Shown piece by piece: positions 41,253-51,919 of a stretch of 64,000 bases of DNA; positions within the stretch are counted from its first letter, which is position 1; the number at the start of each line of letters is the position of its first letter. The DNA is from Angiostrongylus vasorum. Its lineage: Eukaryota; Nematoda; Chromadorea; Rhabditida; Metastrongylidae. Under the pieces are notes generated by a model, which was not told the DNA's origin, did no database searches, and saw only the letters and a program-made list of their open reading frames with translations. A program made the translations under genes and the position numbers. The stretch spans positions 62,001 to 126,000 of the forward strand of contig JADANN010000468.1 of NCBI GenBank assembly GCA_018806985.1. The letters run 5' to 3'.

Positions 41253-41376
41253 CTTTAAAATAAAGCACAAGAATACTTTACAGAGTTCTGAATTCTTGAA
41301 GGAAATCTTTTTCATAATTTCATAGAATGGAAGGTAGCACAGAACACAGTGACGCAGTCCATCAACAAGCAAGGTA

Positions 41377-41475
41377 CCGATTCCAACCCTCCTAAACGCT
41401 CTCCTTTCAATCCTCATGGAAAGTCTTAGCTCGGTTACCTCCAAGACTACAGGGTGAGTCGGCTCGAACAGCACT
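41377..41475 (+). mobile_element. SINE-D fragment
   Basis: CGGTTACCTCCAAGAC and TGAGTCGGCTCGAACAGCAC match the mid-body of SINE-D on plus. It is paired with the antisense copy beginning 28 bp on. Confidence 0.55.
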
Positions 41476-41502
41476 CTGCGACTTTCATTTTACTTTTTTT
41501 CT

Positions 41503-41815
41503 AATTTAATTTCCAGCACTTCTCAAATTCGATTCGTTTCCTCCCACCCATTGTCCACGAAGATCTTCCAACGTTTACGTGTGGCTTCGGTTGCTGCTAG
41601 GATTTCTATTTTATCTTGAATAGTACAATGCTGGTCGAGCAATTCTCCCTGTAGTCCTGAGATAGCCAAGCTGGAGCTTCTCAATTGGATTACAGAGAGT
41701 GATTTTTTTCCCAGACAAATCCGGTACCAATTTCCAGACCACGGAGGGATGAGGGGCTTGATTGGCCTGAAGCAGAATCAGACTTGCACCATGCTCGTGA
41801 TGACGACTTTCATAA
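41503..41815 (-). mobile_element. SINE-D copy, ends eroded
   Basis: Antisense; TCTCAAATTCGATTCG, CCACGAAGATCTTCCAACG, GAGATAGCCAAGCTGG and GACTTGCACCATGCTCG in family order. The RTE-like tail and part of the head are missing. Confidence 0.8.
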
Positions 41816-41989
41816 GGAAGGTAAAACTAACTTATCAACTTAAAAAGTAATTTATCAACCCAAGACTGATTTACTAATTTGTCAACCTCGTGTAAGCTCA
41901 ACAATTTATACACATGTTGATTATTTCACTACCGAAGTCAAATGACAATCGGTTTGAAAATTAATGTTTTGCTATTAGTTGTGTGCAAG
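41816..41989. other. Unannotated sequence
   Basis: Contains CAACCTCGTGTAAGCTCAAC near 41885, an extra copy of the outer end of E2. Confidence 0.4.
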
Positions 41990-42285
41990 CTAACATAATG
42001 CCGTCTGCTGCAGGGTGGATTACCCGTTGAAAAACAAGTCATTACCAACGGATAGTCATAACAACAATAACGCCCTGTATAAAAGAGCACTGCTGGGTGA
42101 GCATGCCTCATTCGTGCGGTGTTCCACTGACGAGAAGATGCGTCTCGGCGCGATTACGAAGACGCCACGTCGAGAACAAGAATAACTGTGGACCATCAAC
42201 TCGGATCATCAGCTCTGATGAAGACGAACACATCGAAACGTTAACCGAATAAAAATAATTTATCAACCTCGTGTGAGCAAATCGT
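41990..42285 (+). repeat. E2 element (solo Penelope-type LTR)
   Basis: As at 36885: CCGTTGAAAAACAAG with CAACGGATA, CTGTATAAAAGAGC, GAAGACGCCACGTCGAG, then GCTCTGATGAAGACGAACAC with CATCGAAACG, and ACCTCGTGTGAGC at the end. Confidence 0.75.
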
Positions 42286-42398
42286 GAAATACTCAAAGAC
42301 CATTGTGGACGATGAATGCGGGAAAACTGATTCAAAAACAAATGTGGTATCCGCAAAGTAAATGTTTTTACGGTTCATATAAAATAAAAAATAGTAAA

Positions 42399-42674
42399 AA
42401 AGGATATAGTCTCGGCATTGACCAATCCTTGAGGGATGCGCCATGCATTCGGCTTCATTAAGCATCGTTTGGAAGTCACTGAAAGCATGTTTGGCCTTTA
42501 CAATGACTCGTGGTGGCCTACCGATGTAGAGAGCCAGTGCTCCTATCCTCCTAGACAAGTCTGGTACTAAATTGTCGACCTGGAGGGATGGAAAACTTGG
42601 TGTACCGTAGGCGCGGGGAACGTTTCCACGGATGTGTTCCAGGGCGCCTCCAACCACTGCGCCACGCTCGTCCT
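42399..42674 (-). mobile_element. SINE-B copy
   Basis: Near full length on minus; the head region GAGCGTGGCGCAGTGG has lost bases from the GCGCGTGTGG start. Confidence 0.88.
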
Positions 42675-42737
42675 TAAAGTAAAAATGAAGAAATGAAATT
42701 TCTCGAAATTCCTAACTACATGGCAACATTGGATTAA

Positions 42738-43235
42738 GTGAGATACAACCACAACGATGTTGAGATGTACTTAAAACTTGTACCCCATGCCAGATCGAAC
42801 CAAGATTACTCTTTCCGGGAGCTCGCGTATTACATACTGCACCACGGAGATCCTTGCTCTGCGTTTCTTTCAGCTAGTCTTCTACCTATCGCTGCCATCA
42901 GCAACTACCCATCAGTAGGATTGATCTGGAAGGCACAAATCGGCGTTAACATTGTGATTTCGCCTACAGCCTCAGCTTGACTGGATTCAATGCAGATTTG
43001 TTCTCGACAGATCAATCCCGCTAATGATTCGTGATGGCAGCGATAGATAGAAAACTAGCTGAGGAAAACGCAGAGCAAGGATCACCGTGGTGCAGTATGT
43101 ATACACAAGCCCCCGGAAAGAGTAATCGTGGTTCGATCTGTCACGGTGTCTAAGCTTTGCGATTATCTCGAGGTCGTGGTGTTGTATATGACATCATACC
43201 ATGCCGTGAAAAGTTATAGTAGGCAAAAAATAAAA
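42738..43235. mobile_element. SINE-C head-to-head pair, diverged
   Basis: An antisense arm (from ACAACCACAACGATGTTGAG) and a sense arm ending near GGTCGTGGTGTTGTAT. The centre GTGATTTCGCCTACAGCC links them. The tRNA-like block of the sense arm is CGTGGTGCAGTATGTATAC, decayed. The arms give an imperfect palindrome of about 220 bp each. Confidence 0.75.
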
Positions 43236-43356
43236 GCTTAACGTTGTCCTAAGTAGTTTTGATTTCACTGCCGTGGGTACAGACAAGCGACTGAGGAATT
43301 TCTAGGAATAACGCTCTGCAAAACTGAAATATATGTCCATTATCCATTCAAAAAAA

Positions 43357-43592
43357 GGGTGAGTGTGGAGCAGTGATCGGAGACGCCCTGCACCACACAC
43401 GTAGAATCGATCGCGGCGCTCATGGCCCACCGAGCCTTCCATTCCTCCGGGGTCGGCACATTGGTACCAAACTTGTCTGGGAACATAGCAACACTGGCTC
43501 GATACATCGGTAGGCCACCGCGAGTCATAGTCATTGTAAAGGCCAGATAGGCATTCTGTCACCTCTAAACGATGTTTTATGAAGTCTAATGG
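43357..43592 (+). mobile_element. SINE-B, left part, interrupted by SINE-A
   Basis: Head GGGTGAGTGTGGAGCAGTG to GATGTTTTATGAAGTCTAATG. The copy resumes at 43984 with AATGCATGGCGCATCC after the SINE-A insertion. Confidence 0.88.
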
Positions 43593-43983
43593 ATAGCGGT
43601 CTCGCAACGGTTTACCGCCTCATCGTCGTGGATGGGAGATGTTCCTGGGTGTCGGACTACGATGTACAGCGTAGTATCATTCCCTGGCAAGGTCTGCCAA
43701 GCTAAGAAGGAGTCCGGCGTTTCCATCAGGAAGCCTAGCTAAGAGTAAACCAGTGCCAGGATCCACCACCGTCCTGGCATCATAGCCGCATGGTGGCAAA
43801 TCTCCCTCTGATCCACAAAGGCTGCGACTGCCTGTGGTAGTGAAGACATGGGGCAGACTTTGGCCAGGCTGACCTCGGGATTCCAGTGAACCACAATGGC
43901 TTAACCAGCAAATCTCCGAAAAATGGAGATTATGCTGGGGTCCGCACAACCAGTGAAGACGGGCCATTCAGGTGTCAAGTGTC
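43593..43983 (+). mobile_element. SINE-A copy 10, nested in SINE-B
   Basis: CAACGGTTTACCGCCTCATC through CGGGCCATTCAGGTGTCAAG. It splits SINE-B between its AGTCTAATG and AATGCATGG segments, so this SINE-A inserted after that SINE-B. The flanking duplication is too eroded to define. Confidence 0.88.
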
Positions 43984-44038
43984 AAATGCATGGCGCATCC
44001 CTCAGGGATTGATCAACACCGTGAGCTTTATCTTTTTA
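43984..44038 (+). mobile_element. SINE-B, right part
   Basis: GCGCATCCCTCAGGGATTG to GTGAGCTTTATC, the 3' end of the interrupted copy. Confidence 0.88.
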
Positions 44039-44402
44039 GTGTCCATTCAAAAAACATTGAACGTGAGGCTGAAAATCAGTGCTAAAAGAATTGACTCGTT
44101 TTTTGGAAAGACGAAACGTATAATTTTAACTTTTGCAACCTGTGGAAAATTATTAGTCCAATGCACGTGGCAATCGAAACATGAAGTGACCGAAAAACTA
44201 ATGGGTATCGGCTTGAAAAGGCAAATTTTTACTGGGAGATCATCGATAGGTAACTATTGTTTGCATTGTCGTAGTTAAAAAATCGTGAAAATCGTAAACT
44301 GTCGCTAACCTTGTGTTCAATAAGACTGGCAATGTGAGCGATAAGATCGTCGGAAAGTGTGCTGCCAGTTCACGATTATTCAGAATTTTTTTAAAATTTT
44401 AT
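44039..44402. other. Unannotated sequence
   Basis: No supported feature. Confidence 0.4.
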
Positions 44403-44765
44403 TATATCTGATCCGTCTTCACGTCTACTGTGCGGATCCCAGCACTTCTCAAATTCGATTCGTTTCTTTGCATCCATTGTCCACGAAGATTTTCCAAATT
44501 TTACGTGTGGCTTCGGTTGCTGCTTGAGGATTTTCATTTCATCTTGAGTGTCGTAGAATGCTGGTCGAGCAATTCTCTCTGGAGTCCTGAGATAGCCGGG
44601 CTGGAGCATTCTCAGTTGGATTGCAGACAGCGATTTTTTTCACAGAAAAGTTCCGGTACCGATTTCCCGACCAAAGTGATGAGAGGCTTGGTTGGCCTCG
44701 AGGAGAGTCGAACCAACACAATGCTCTTGATGGCGGGCATCACTAGCACTGTGCTATCCGCCCCA
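44403..44765 (-). mobile_element. SINE-D copy, best preserved
   Basis: On minus, the head GGCGGATAGCACAGTGCTAG (A-box) is followed about 45 bp later by GGTTCGACTCTCC, a consensus B-box. The tail is GTGCTGGGATCCGCACAGTA then GACGTGAAGACGGATC, matching the RTE-1 3' end. It defines SINE-D as tRNA-headed and RTE-tailed. Confidence 0.88.
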
Positions 44766-46484
44766 TGTTGTTCCGAAATATTGCGACGAATGTGGCGTCT
44801 TCTTCGACCTTCTCCGAAAGAAATTAGAATGAGCATATTTCCATTAATGGTATTTTTTATTGTTGACGTGAAGATGTGAACAGAAGTCATTACATATGCG
44901 ATTCAATCCAAATTCGTTTGGTGATTGCTGGCGAGAAGCCCCATTTTTTCGGGATGCACTTTGTGGGACGCAAAATTGGTCAGATAAACCTTTTTGTAAT
45001 CTATGAAGAACAGAAAATAATTTTTTCAATAAGAAATGCTATGTCCAACGTCTGTGGTGTGAGAACTATTCATGGAATACAAGAAAAAAAAACACAGAAA
45101 ACAAGCTGTTTGTAGCAAAATCAATGAGCGGAAGGTGCATGCATTGAAATCAGTGTGGGCTGTCCACTTTTACCACCCACGTATTCTCCGCTTACGTCTA
45201 ATCTAAGTCCGGAAATGACCATGATGATATTAATGTACAACGCCATCTATTATAAGTTCGGAAGGAAAAAACAAATAAGAACACAAATAAAGGAGAAATG
45301 ATTAATGAAGACCAGAAATGTTTTAACAGGAACGAAGACAACAAGCGAAAATATTTGATATGTATCATTTCAACTGTGCGCGTTCCTTTTTTGGAGTTTT
45401 TTTCGATGGAGATGTATTTATGCAGTTGACTTCGAATCTCCTTATTCCGAAGAGAAGGAGTGACAAGACGTGACACTTTTCTGTGGGATCGCTTAGAAAC
45501 AGACGGTTTCCCTTATGTTACAGATTTTGTGCTAGTTCCTATCCTATTAAAATGTACCAATAAAAAAAATTGAACCTCTCGAATGGAGTGCTCAAAAACT
45601 CGAGCAACACTTCATAGACACGGACCTCCTGCAGCAGTTGTCGATCCATACTATCCGGTGGGCTTTCTTATAGAATAACTACTTCAAACGAACTAGTGTC
45701 TGCTTAGAAATGAAGGAAAATATTATCTGTCAAGAAAGGAATGCAAAAAATTTTTGAAAAAGGTTGAAGAAAAGCACGTTTTGAGTGATTCAATAGAAGC
45801 TGTCTTATCAATGGATAAGCCATTAACTACGTTGAATCGTTGAGTTCTGGTAGAGCGGCACTAGGCATGAGTAGCTGAAACTTCAGCGGACATCAATTTT
45901 TACTTAAATATCGTTTCTATTCACTTTATTAAGTGTTCTAAAATGCTTTCTTATAATGTGAAACAAAATAATTTCTGGTGATTAAAGTCCTGACTGAGAA
46001 TATAATAGCTCGAGAACTCTTGATATTAACGCCTTCTCCCTTGTCATTACCGATTATTTTGTGGACTTACCCATTTTCCTTTAGTACGGGTTGTTTGAAT
46101 GGTCTGGGTCGCAAAAGTACAATGTTTAAGGAAGATTTCAAAGTTCTTGACCATTCGTTGAACCAGCCATTTTGCTACTGACAGTTCTAAAAACACGAGA
46201 ATTTGAAGCATACTATTTAAAGACATATTTGCAGTTCGGTTATATAAATCTATCTTCTCTTGTACGCTATTCTAACCGAAATTTGTCCTACAAAATAGCA
46301 GGTGAGAGTCTGTTACGGGGGAGGGGCGCGTAGACAACTCGTCCGCCATATTCGTACATGATAGTAGCCAAGTTTCTAGCGCTCAATATCGTAAAAACTA
46401 CATATTGAACAATTCTAATTAAATTTTAAAGCTCGGCCGATGTCCATGAAATCAAATCTCATCACAAGGTCTCAATTAAACTTA
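44766..46484. other. Long region without supported genes
   Basis: Contains coding-like stretches: 45560-45662 (EWSAQKLEQHFIDTDLLQQ) and 45695-45842 (KYYLSRKECKKFLKKVEEKH), both plus strand, plus minus-strand frames at 44844-45029 and 45198-45476. No splice-supported model could be built. Confidence 0.3.
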
Positions 46485-46664
46485 CTTACTTACTTGGATA
46501 CTTGGGCGGTCCGTCATCACGAGCTGTGCGGACCCCAGCACATATACCATTCGTTCCTTTCTCTCGCAATCGTAGTCCATGGTGGTGGTCTTGTTCGAGC
46601 ATGGTATCACTTGCGAGTCTCGTACCGTGATCTGTAAAACAACTGCAGCTGCGGGTACAGCTGA

Positions 46665-48421
46665 TTAACTTTGTTTACGAACACGTCCGCCCAACGTGTA
46701 GATGGCCGTCCTAGGGGAACGTTTGCATTCTCTCGCAGTCCACTCTACAGTTCTTTTCGCCCATCTGTCGTCCGTTCTTCTCATTATGTGACCAGCCCAT
46801 CTATGTTTCGCTATCGATGTGTATTCTCCTGGATCTCGAAGATGTGACAGAGTTCGAAGGTTAGAGCTTCGCATTCCGGCTAGATATTGAGAGTGCCGGT
46901 TATATTTCAGAAGACATCGCTCAAGCGTTCTGTGAGTAGTGCGAAGCATTCTTGACGTAGTTAAAGTATCAACCCATGTCTCCGCTGCATAACAGAGCGC
47001 TGGGAGGACCGTAGAATCAAAGAGATGAGCGCGGATTTTCGGGTCCTTCAGTTGGTAGGTGGCTTTTTTTTGAGAGGTCCGAATGCGGCCCAAGCTGCTC
47101 TCCTTCTATCTATTTCCTCTTTCATGTTGTTTTCCATGTTCATTGATAGCCCAAAGTATACGTACGAGGTGGTCTCTGCAATGAGAGAGCCATCCAATTC
47201 AATTTTTCCGCCTTCGCACCATGGGTTTTTTCATGAACTGGGTCTTCTTTCGATTTATGCGAAATCCAATGTTTTTCCCCCGCTTCGTTGAGCTCGTTGA
47301 TCATCATCTCTGCTTTGCTAGTACTTCTTGAGAAGATGACAATGTCGTCGGCAAAACAAAGGTTTGATAGGAATGTTCCATCAATACGTATGCCGTTTCT
47401 AATCCCAGTCGATTGACTTCATTATCCACTGCAGTGCGGCACTGAACAGCTTTGGCGATATTGTGTCGCCCTGTCGAACCCCTTTTCCTATGGGTATGGT
47501 AAGAGGTCGATGGAAAAGCTGTATTTTCGTAGTGCAGTTCCGATAACAGTCGCACAAGGTTCTTATGTAGGTCAGGTCCACTCCTTGGTCGACTAGCGCT
47601 GATAAGATTGCATCCGTTTTGACACTGTCAAACGCTTTTTTCATAGTCGACAAAGGTTAGGACTAGAGGCAGGTGGTATTCCCGACAAATTTCGATGACC
47701 CTGGACACGGTTTGGATGTGGTCCATACAGCAAAATCCTTTCCGAAATCCTGCTTGTTCGACTGGTTGCGCCTCATCCAATGTCTTTGATATGCACAAAA
47801 GGACAATCTTCGTGAAGAGCTTGTAGAGTACACTCAACAAGCATACGGGACGATAGTTACGAAGATCCCTTCGGTCTCCTTTCCTGGGCAGGATGACCCG
47901 TACGCGACGTCCTCCACTGGGCTGGGATTTTTTTCCTTTTGAAGGTAGGCTGTCATATGATTTGCGAGAAGTACATGTAAATTGTGGCCTCCAGCTCTAA
48001 GGAGGTCGGCGGTGACATTGTCTGGTCCTGGAGCTGTGCATCCTTTCATGCTTTCTATCGCAACTCGAACCTCCGACGGAAGAATTCCAGGTGGTTTTTC
48101 TCCAGCGGGGATATTAGGGTCCGGGACAGGGATTGTGGAACGGAAAAGGTTGGTGTAGAACGTTTTCGCTTTTAATTCCATATCATGGCGAGAACTTTTG
48201 ACGATCCCATCTTCGTTCATCAGAGCTGACAGCGGAACATTATAACCACACAAGTCCCGATGGCATTTTTTCAGACTGCTTCTTTTTTTTCTGCTGCTTC
48301 CAGTAGTTTCTTCTGCTTGTACCGTTGTAGATCTTCCTGCAAAGCTATTCTGCAGTTGGCATTTATTACTAGCCATCTGCAAAGCTATTCTGCAGTTGGC
48401 ATTTATTACTAGCCATGTCAA
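46665..48421 (-). pseudogene. RTE-1 reverse transcriptase frames, broken
   Basis: Four to five frames (48421-47834, 47840-47628, 47653-47399, 47555-47304, 47093-46665) together span fingers, palm, thumb and C-terminal regions of an RTE-clade reverse transcriptase. They lie in different frames and one contains the 40-bp duplication at 48337. Key boxes: GPDNVTADLLRAG, QAGFRKGFCCMDH, DSVKTDAILSAL, GVRQGDTISPKLFSAAL, then FADDI near 47345. Not functional as it stands. Confidence 0.85.
48337..48416. repeat. Perfect 40-bp tandem duplication inside RTE-1
   Basis: The 40-bp unit at 48337-48376 (starts CTGCAAAGCTATTCTGCAG, ends ACTAGCCAT) is repeated exactly at 48377-48416. Because 40 is not a multiple of three, it shifts the frame. 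Confidence 0.97.
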
Positions 48422-48905
48422 ACGTGTTGCAGTAGGATCAAGCTTCAGTTTTCCTTCTCTTTTCGAGCAACTCCTTAGTAGTGACGGAGATGGGATCCGA
48501 TCTCCTTGCTTGAGGAACTGAGGCGAATTCGGCGCAGCTTTTCAGTCCTTCGACGAGCAGCTCGTAATCTTCGGTCGCGTCTTCTTTAATCTGCCAGTTT
48601 GGATAGGGCTTCGTTCAGAATGTTTTCGTCGTATACAGCTAGACTTTTTCTTCGTGGTCGATGAAGAGTTCTTTTCCAGCTTGTGGCTGAATGGAATCTT
48701 CGTGCGAAGAAGGCGGTGATCGGAACCAGTACAGAATGACGGGACTACCGATGTGTCAAGTAGGCACTATCTTCTCAATAAAAAAACAGAAAGAAAAAAG
48801 TAAAGTAGAATGGAATTCTCGCTGATGAGGTATTAAATTTGAATGCTTTCTCACATAACGTAGGAAAGGGTGAATAGTACCTAGGTAAATGTGTGTTTTT
48901 TAATA

Positions 48906-49181
48906 AGGATAAAGGATAAAGCTCTGGGCGTTAATCAACCCCTAAGAGATGCGCCATGCATTCGACTTCATTAAGTATCGTTTGGAGGTGAATGAATGAG
49001 CAACTGGTCTTTACACGACTCGCTTGCGGCGACCCAACGATGTATCGAGCCATCTTCCCAGGAAAGTCTGGTGCCAATTTGCTGACCCTGGATGGATGGA
49101 AGGTTTGGTGGACCACGGGAGCGAGGATCGATTCCACGTGTGTGTTGCAGGGAGCCTCTGACCACTGCGCCACAAGCGCCG
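48906..49181 (-). mobile_element. SINE-B copy
   Basis: Minus strand, with two TTTATCC units at the 3' end (AAGGATAAAGGATAAAG on plus) and head GCTTGTGGCGCAGTGG. Confidence 0.9.
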
Positions 49182-49565
49182 CTGCGATGTTTTTTAATAG
49201 TAAGTGAAAATTTTAGACAGAATTCTAACGTGTCATTTTTTTGACCCCAGCAAAGCTAAATAACTTCTTCGCCGATTTAGTTTCATCAGCACATTATGTA
49301 TTTCTACTTTCTGTTGATCGACAACATAGCTTTATGTTCAGATTATCGATCATTTATAATAAGTAAAGTTGACATTGAAGACCTACAAGTGAACTCATCT
49401 ATGCTACATGCTGTGTATCAGAACAGACTAACCGTCAAGGCAGATATTTCTTTCAGCGCAAACTATCGAAATTTCCGCCTTTTTTGCTTGGATGTTAAAA
49501 ATAATCTTTTAGTGATCAGGCAGCTAATCAATACTATTGGATTTTCTTCGAGCGCTAATCGATAC
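49182..49565. other. Presumed downstream part of minus-strand gene
   Basis: A later exon may lie near 49417-49467 (minus; AEISIVCAERNICLDG and a stop), phase-compatible with the donor at 49566, but the acceptor is weak. Confidence 0.25.
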
Positions 49566-49729
49566 CTGATTAAGAAGACGTACGCAGTCTTTACGAGAAT
49601 TCGGATAATGTTCGCCAATGATGTCAGTAATACAGTAGTTTTCACCATATCTTCTGAAGTGAACGATTTCGACGTAAACACTAAATGTTCCTGGAAATCC
49701 GTCTTGCTTCTGAATCGTCACTCTAAATT
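49566..49729 (-). CDS. Exon of unidentified gene
   Basis: On minus: acceptor GATATCCTTAG, 164-nt exon, donor AATCAG|GTATCG. Phase 1 in, phase 0 out. It encodes FRVTIQKQDGFPGTFSVYVE, IVHFRRYGENY, ITDIIGEHY and RKDCVRLLNQ. The first codon is completed by the C left at 50462, giving HGDQFRV. The overlapping plus-strand frame at 49296-49733 is its antisense shadow. Family not recognised; a beta-rich extracellular or cytosolic domain is possible. Confidence 0.6.
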
Positions 49730-49967
49730 CTAAGGATATCACCAGTTCATAAACCCATATATTTAACCCATATTTTATCCTTCGATCCGTTAATTAGTCT
49801 ACGTATTAATTGTCGCCTGCTATATAAATGACTTATCATTACCAACATCAGGCACGTGAAATCATGCACCCCAACAAAAAAAAACGTGTTGCTGTTTCAC
49901 CTCACAAATCATGGACGACACTAAATTCTCTTGCTGTTACGTCGTCAGTCAAATATTATAAAAAGCT

Positions 49968-50247
49968 AAAGGATGAGGATCTCGGCGTTGGTCAATCCCT
50001 GGGGCATGTGCCATGCATTCGACTTCATTAAGCATCGTTTGGAGGTGATTGAATGCACATCTAGCCTTTACAATGACTCATGGTGGCCTGCCGATGTATC
50101 GAGCCAGTGCTGCTATTCTCCCAGACAAGTCTCGTACCAATTTGTCGACCCCGAAGGGATGGAAGGCTTGGTGTGGGCCATTGCCGCGGGGGACCGATTC
50201 CACGTGTGTGTTGCAGGACGCTTCCGACTACTGCGCTACACGTGCCT
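49968..50247 (-). mobile_element. SINE-B copy in the intron
   Basis: Minus-strand copy between the two exons of the unidentified gene, same strand. The head is eroded (GGCACGTGTAGCGCAGTAG). Confidence 0.88.
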
Positions 50248-50461
50248 CATCAAAGATTATGTCAGTCCAATATTTTTTTATGGCTTCCATAAGGTAAACG
50301 GTTATATCAAAATGTAGCTCCGAGATATGCCAGAATACCAAAGAGTTAATGCAGGTTTTGTCTTTTTTTGGCTTTTCGGCTAAAGTAACTACATTTTCTT
50401 TCTCTCAAACTCAAATTTTATCCTCCTTTCTGGTGATCTTTGCTGACCACTGATTGGTAAC

Positions 50462-50573
50462 GATCGCCATGAACCCACAACTCCAATTCTTCTGTGAGAT
50501 TCTTCAGAATGAACAAGTCACGATCTACAAAACGATAATTCCCCATAGCAACAGATGACACGAGCAGTTGCAC
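50462..50573 (-). CDS. Upstream exon of the same unidentified gene
   Basis: On minus: acceptor TTGCGCTTCAG, 112-nt exon encoding VQLLVSSVAMGNYRFVDRD, LFILKNLTEELELWVHGD, then donor GATC|GTTACC. Phase 0 in, phase 1 out, matching the exon at 49729 exactly. A longer reading to a stop at 50418 exists if unspliced. Family not recognised. The 732-bp intron carries SINE-B. Confidence 0.55.
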
Positions 50574-51044
50574 CTGAAGCGCAATAAGAAAACGATGTGT
50601 TTTTCGTTGACGCAACCAAAAAAGCTGTGAACTTCTTCTCGTCAACCTGTTTTTGGTTCGGATTTCATCTAAGCTTAACGATTTTTTCGCATTTATGCAT
50701 CATCACCCCTCTACCTTCCTTTCCCTGTCTCTCTAACACTCTATCATCTTCGAACTCGCGGACTTTGTCTCTGTCATCCTTTCTCAGGCTCACTAGTCTA
50801 CTTTGTTCTTTTCCATGTCTAGAATATCTATTTTCCTTTTCCTCCTCTTCTTTCACTATTTCTGTCAAGACGTAGATGGAATGCTTTTATAGATGACAAG
50901 ATCCTATGCACTTTTCGATTGTCGATCATGGTGGGTGATTGGATTTCAAGAAAGTCTGAGCTATATGATGTGATGGACATGGAAAGACAACGTTTTTATG
51001 ATAAAGAATGTGACCTGTTTCGAAGATTCAACAAGCGCTTGGTG
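50574..51044. other. Presumed upstream intron with purine-rich frame
   Basis: A charged minus-strand frame (50665-50868, KEEEEKENRYSRHGKEQ) is probably a compositional effect of a CT-rich stretch. Confidence 0.3.
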
Positions 51045-51280
51045 CTTACTTGATACTTGAACGGCCCATCCTCACTAGTTGTGCGTTGCCCAGCAAAATT
51101 ACCATTTTTCGGAGATTTGCTGATTAAGCCATTATGTTTCTCTGGAACCCCGAGATCAGCCTGGTCAAAGTCTGCTCCAGGTCGTTACCACCACAGGTAG
51201 TCGCAGCCCTTGTGGATCAGAGGAAGATTTGCCCCCATGCGACACTGATACCAGGACCGTGGTGGATCCTGGTATTGGTT
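51045..51280 (-). mobile_element. SINE-A copy 11, 5'-truncated
   Basis: RTE-like tail at the left (CCGTTCAAGTATCAAGTAAG on minus); ends at GGATCCTGGTATTGG, lacking the first 130 or so bases of the family. Confidence 0.85.
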
Positions 51281-51915
51281 TAGAAGAGCTTGATATTGAG
51301 TGAAATGTCCGAATAACTCTTTCGGGGAGATACTCGATAGAAAGCCATTAGTAAAGAATACCAATGTGTGTGAATTAAGTAATGTATGTGATTAATATCA
51401 GAAAGACATCGCCATGAACTGGTGATGATTTAACGCTCTTTGGTAGTCAAGCGTATCAGCATGAACAAAACTGTTTTGCTATATTCGGCCACCTTCTGAT
51501 TGCAAGTGGGAAAAAATAGCTACGCTAATAGAGTGGAGAAAAATGATCGAAATAAGAGATTAAAATATGAATCGCGAGGGTTCTCATGGTTTTGGTCGAC
51601 TACATATCTTGTCATTGGAAACCTACTTTAAAAGAGGAGGGAACCACTCTGAGCACTATAATGTTTCAAGAGCAAGACTGTGGTCCATTTATTGACCATT
51701 AAGGCTTTGACAACGTTGTAGTAGTTTTTTCAATTATGCAATCCCTTTTGGGCCAAAAAGTTCAGGTCGAATGATGACACATTAATAGCCAATGACACAA
51801 ATTCTTCATCGATCTATAAAAGATAAGGGTCCGATAACAAGAGGACTTTACAACAGGTCGTAAACTTGAAGTGAAACCAAAACGGTTCGTTGAGAGAACA
51901 TTCCTGTCAAGAATG
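51281..51915. other. Unannotated sequence
   Basis: No supported feature. Confidence 0.4.
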
Positions 51916-51919
51916 TCTT

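Larger units (their letters stand above)
46485..48750 (-). mobile_element. RTE-1 non-LTR retrotransposon, 5'-truncated
   Basis: A minus-strand copy lacking the first part of the endonuclease (only its end, PSFCTGSDHRLLR, near 48720). Reverse transcriptase pieces: AVRIAIESMKGCTAPGPDNV, GFCCMDHIQTV, TFVDYEKSV, VRQGDTISPKLF and LCFADDIVI, so the catalytic FADD and RQGD boxes are intact at the residue level, but frames are broken. The 3' end is GTCCGCACAGCTCGTGATGA then CAAGTATCCAAGTAAGTAAG, with TAAG units repeated at the terminus. Confidence 0.88.

Noticed and set aside
49296..49733. 145-codon plus-strand frame
   Set aside because: It is antisense to the splice-supported minus-strand exon at 49566-49729 and shows no motif of its own.
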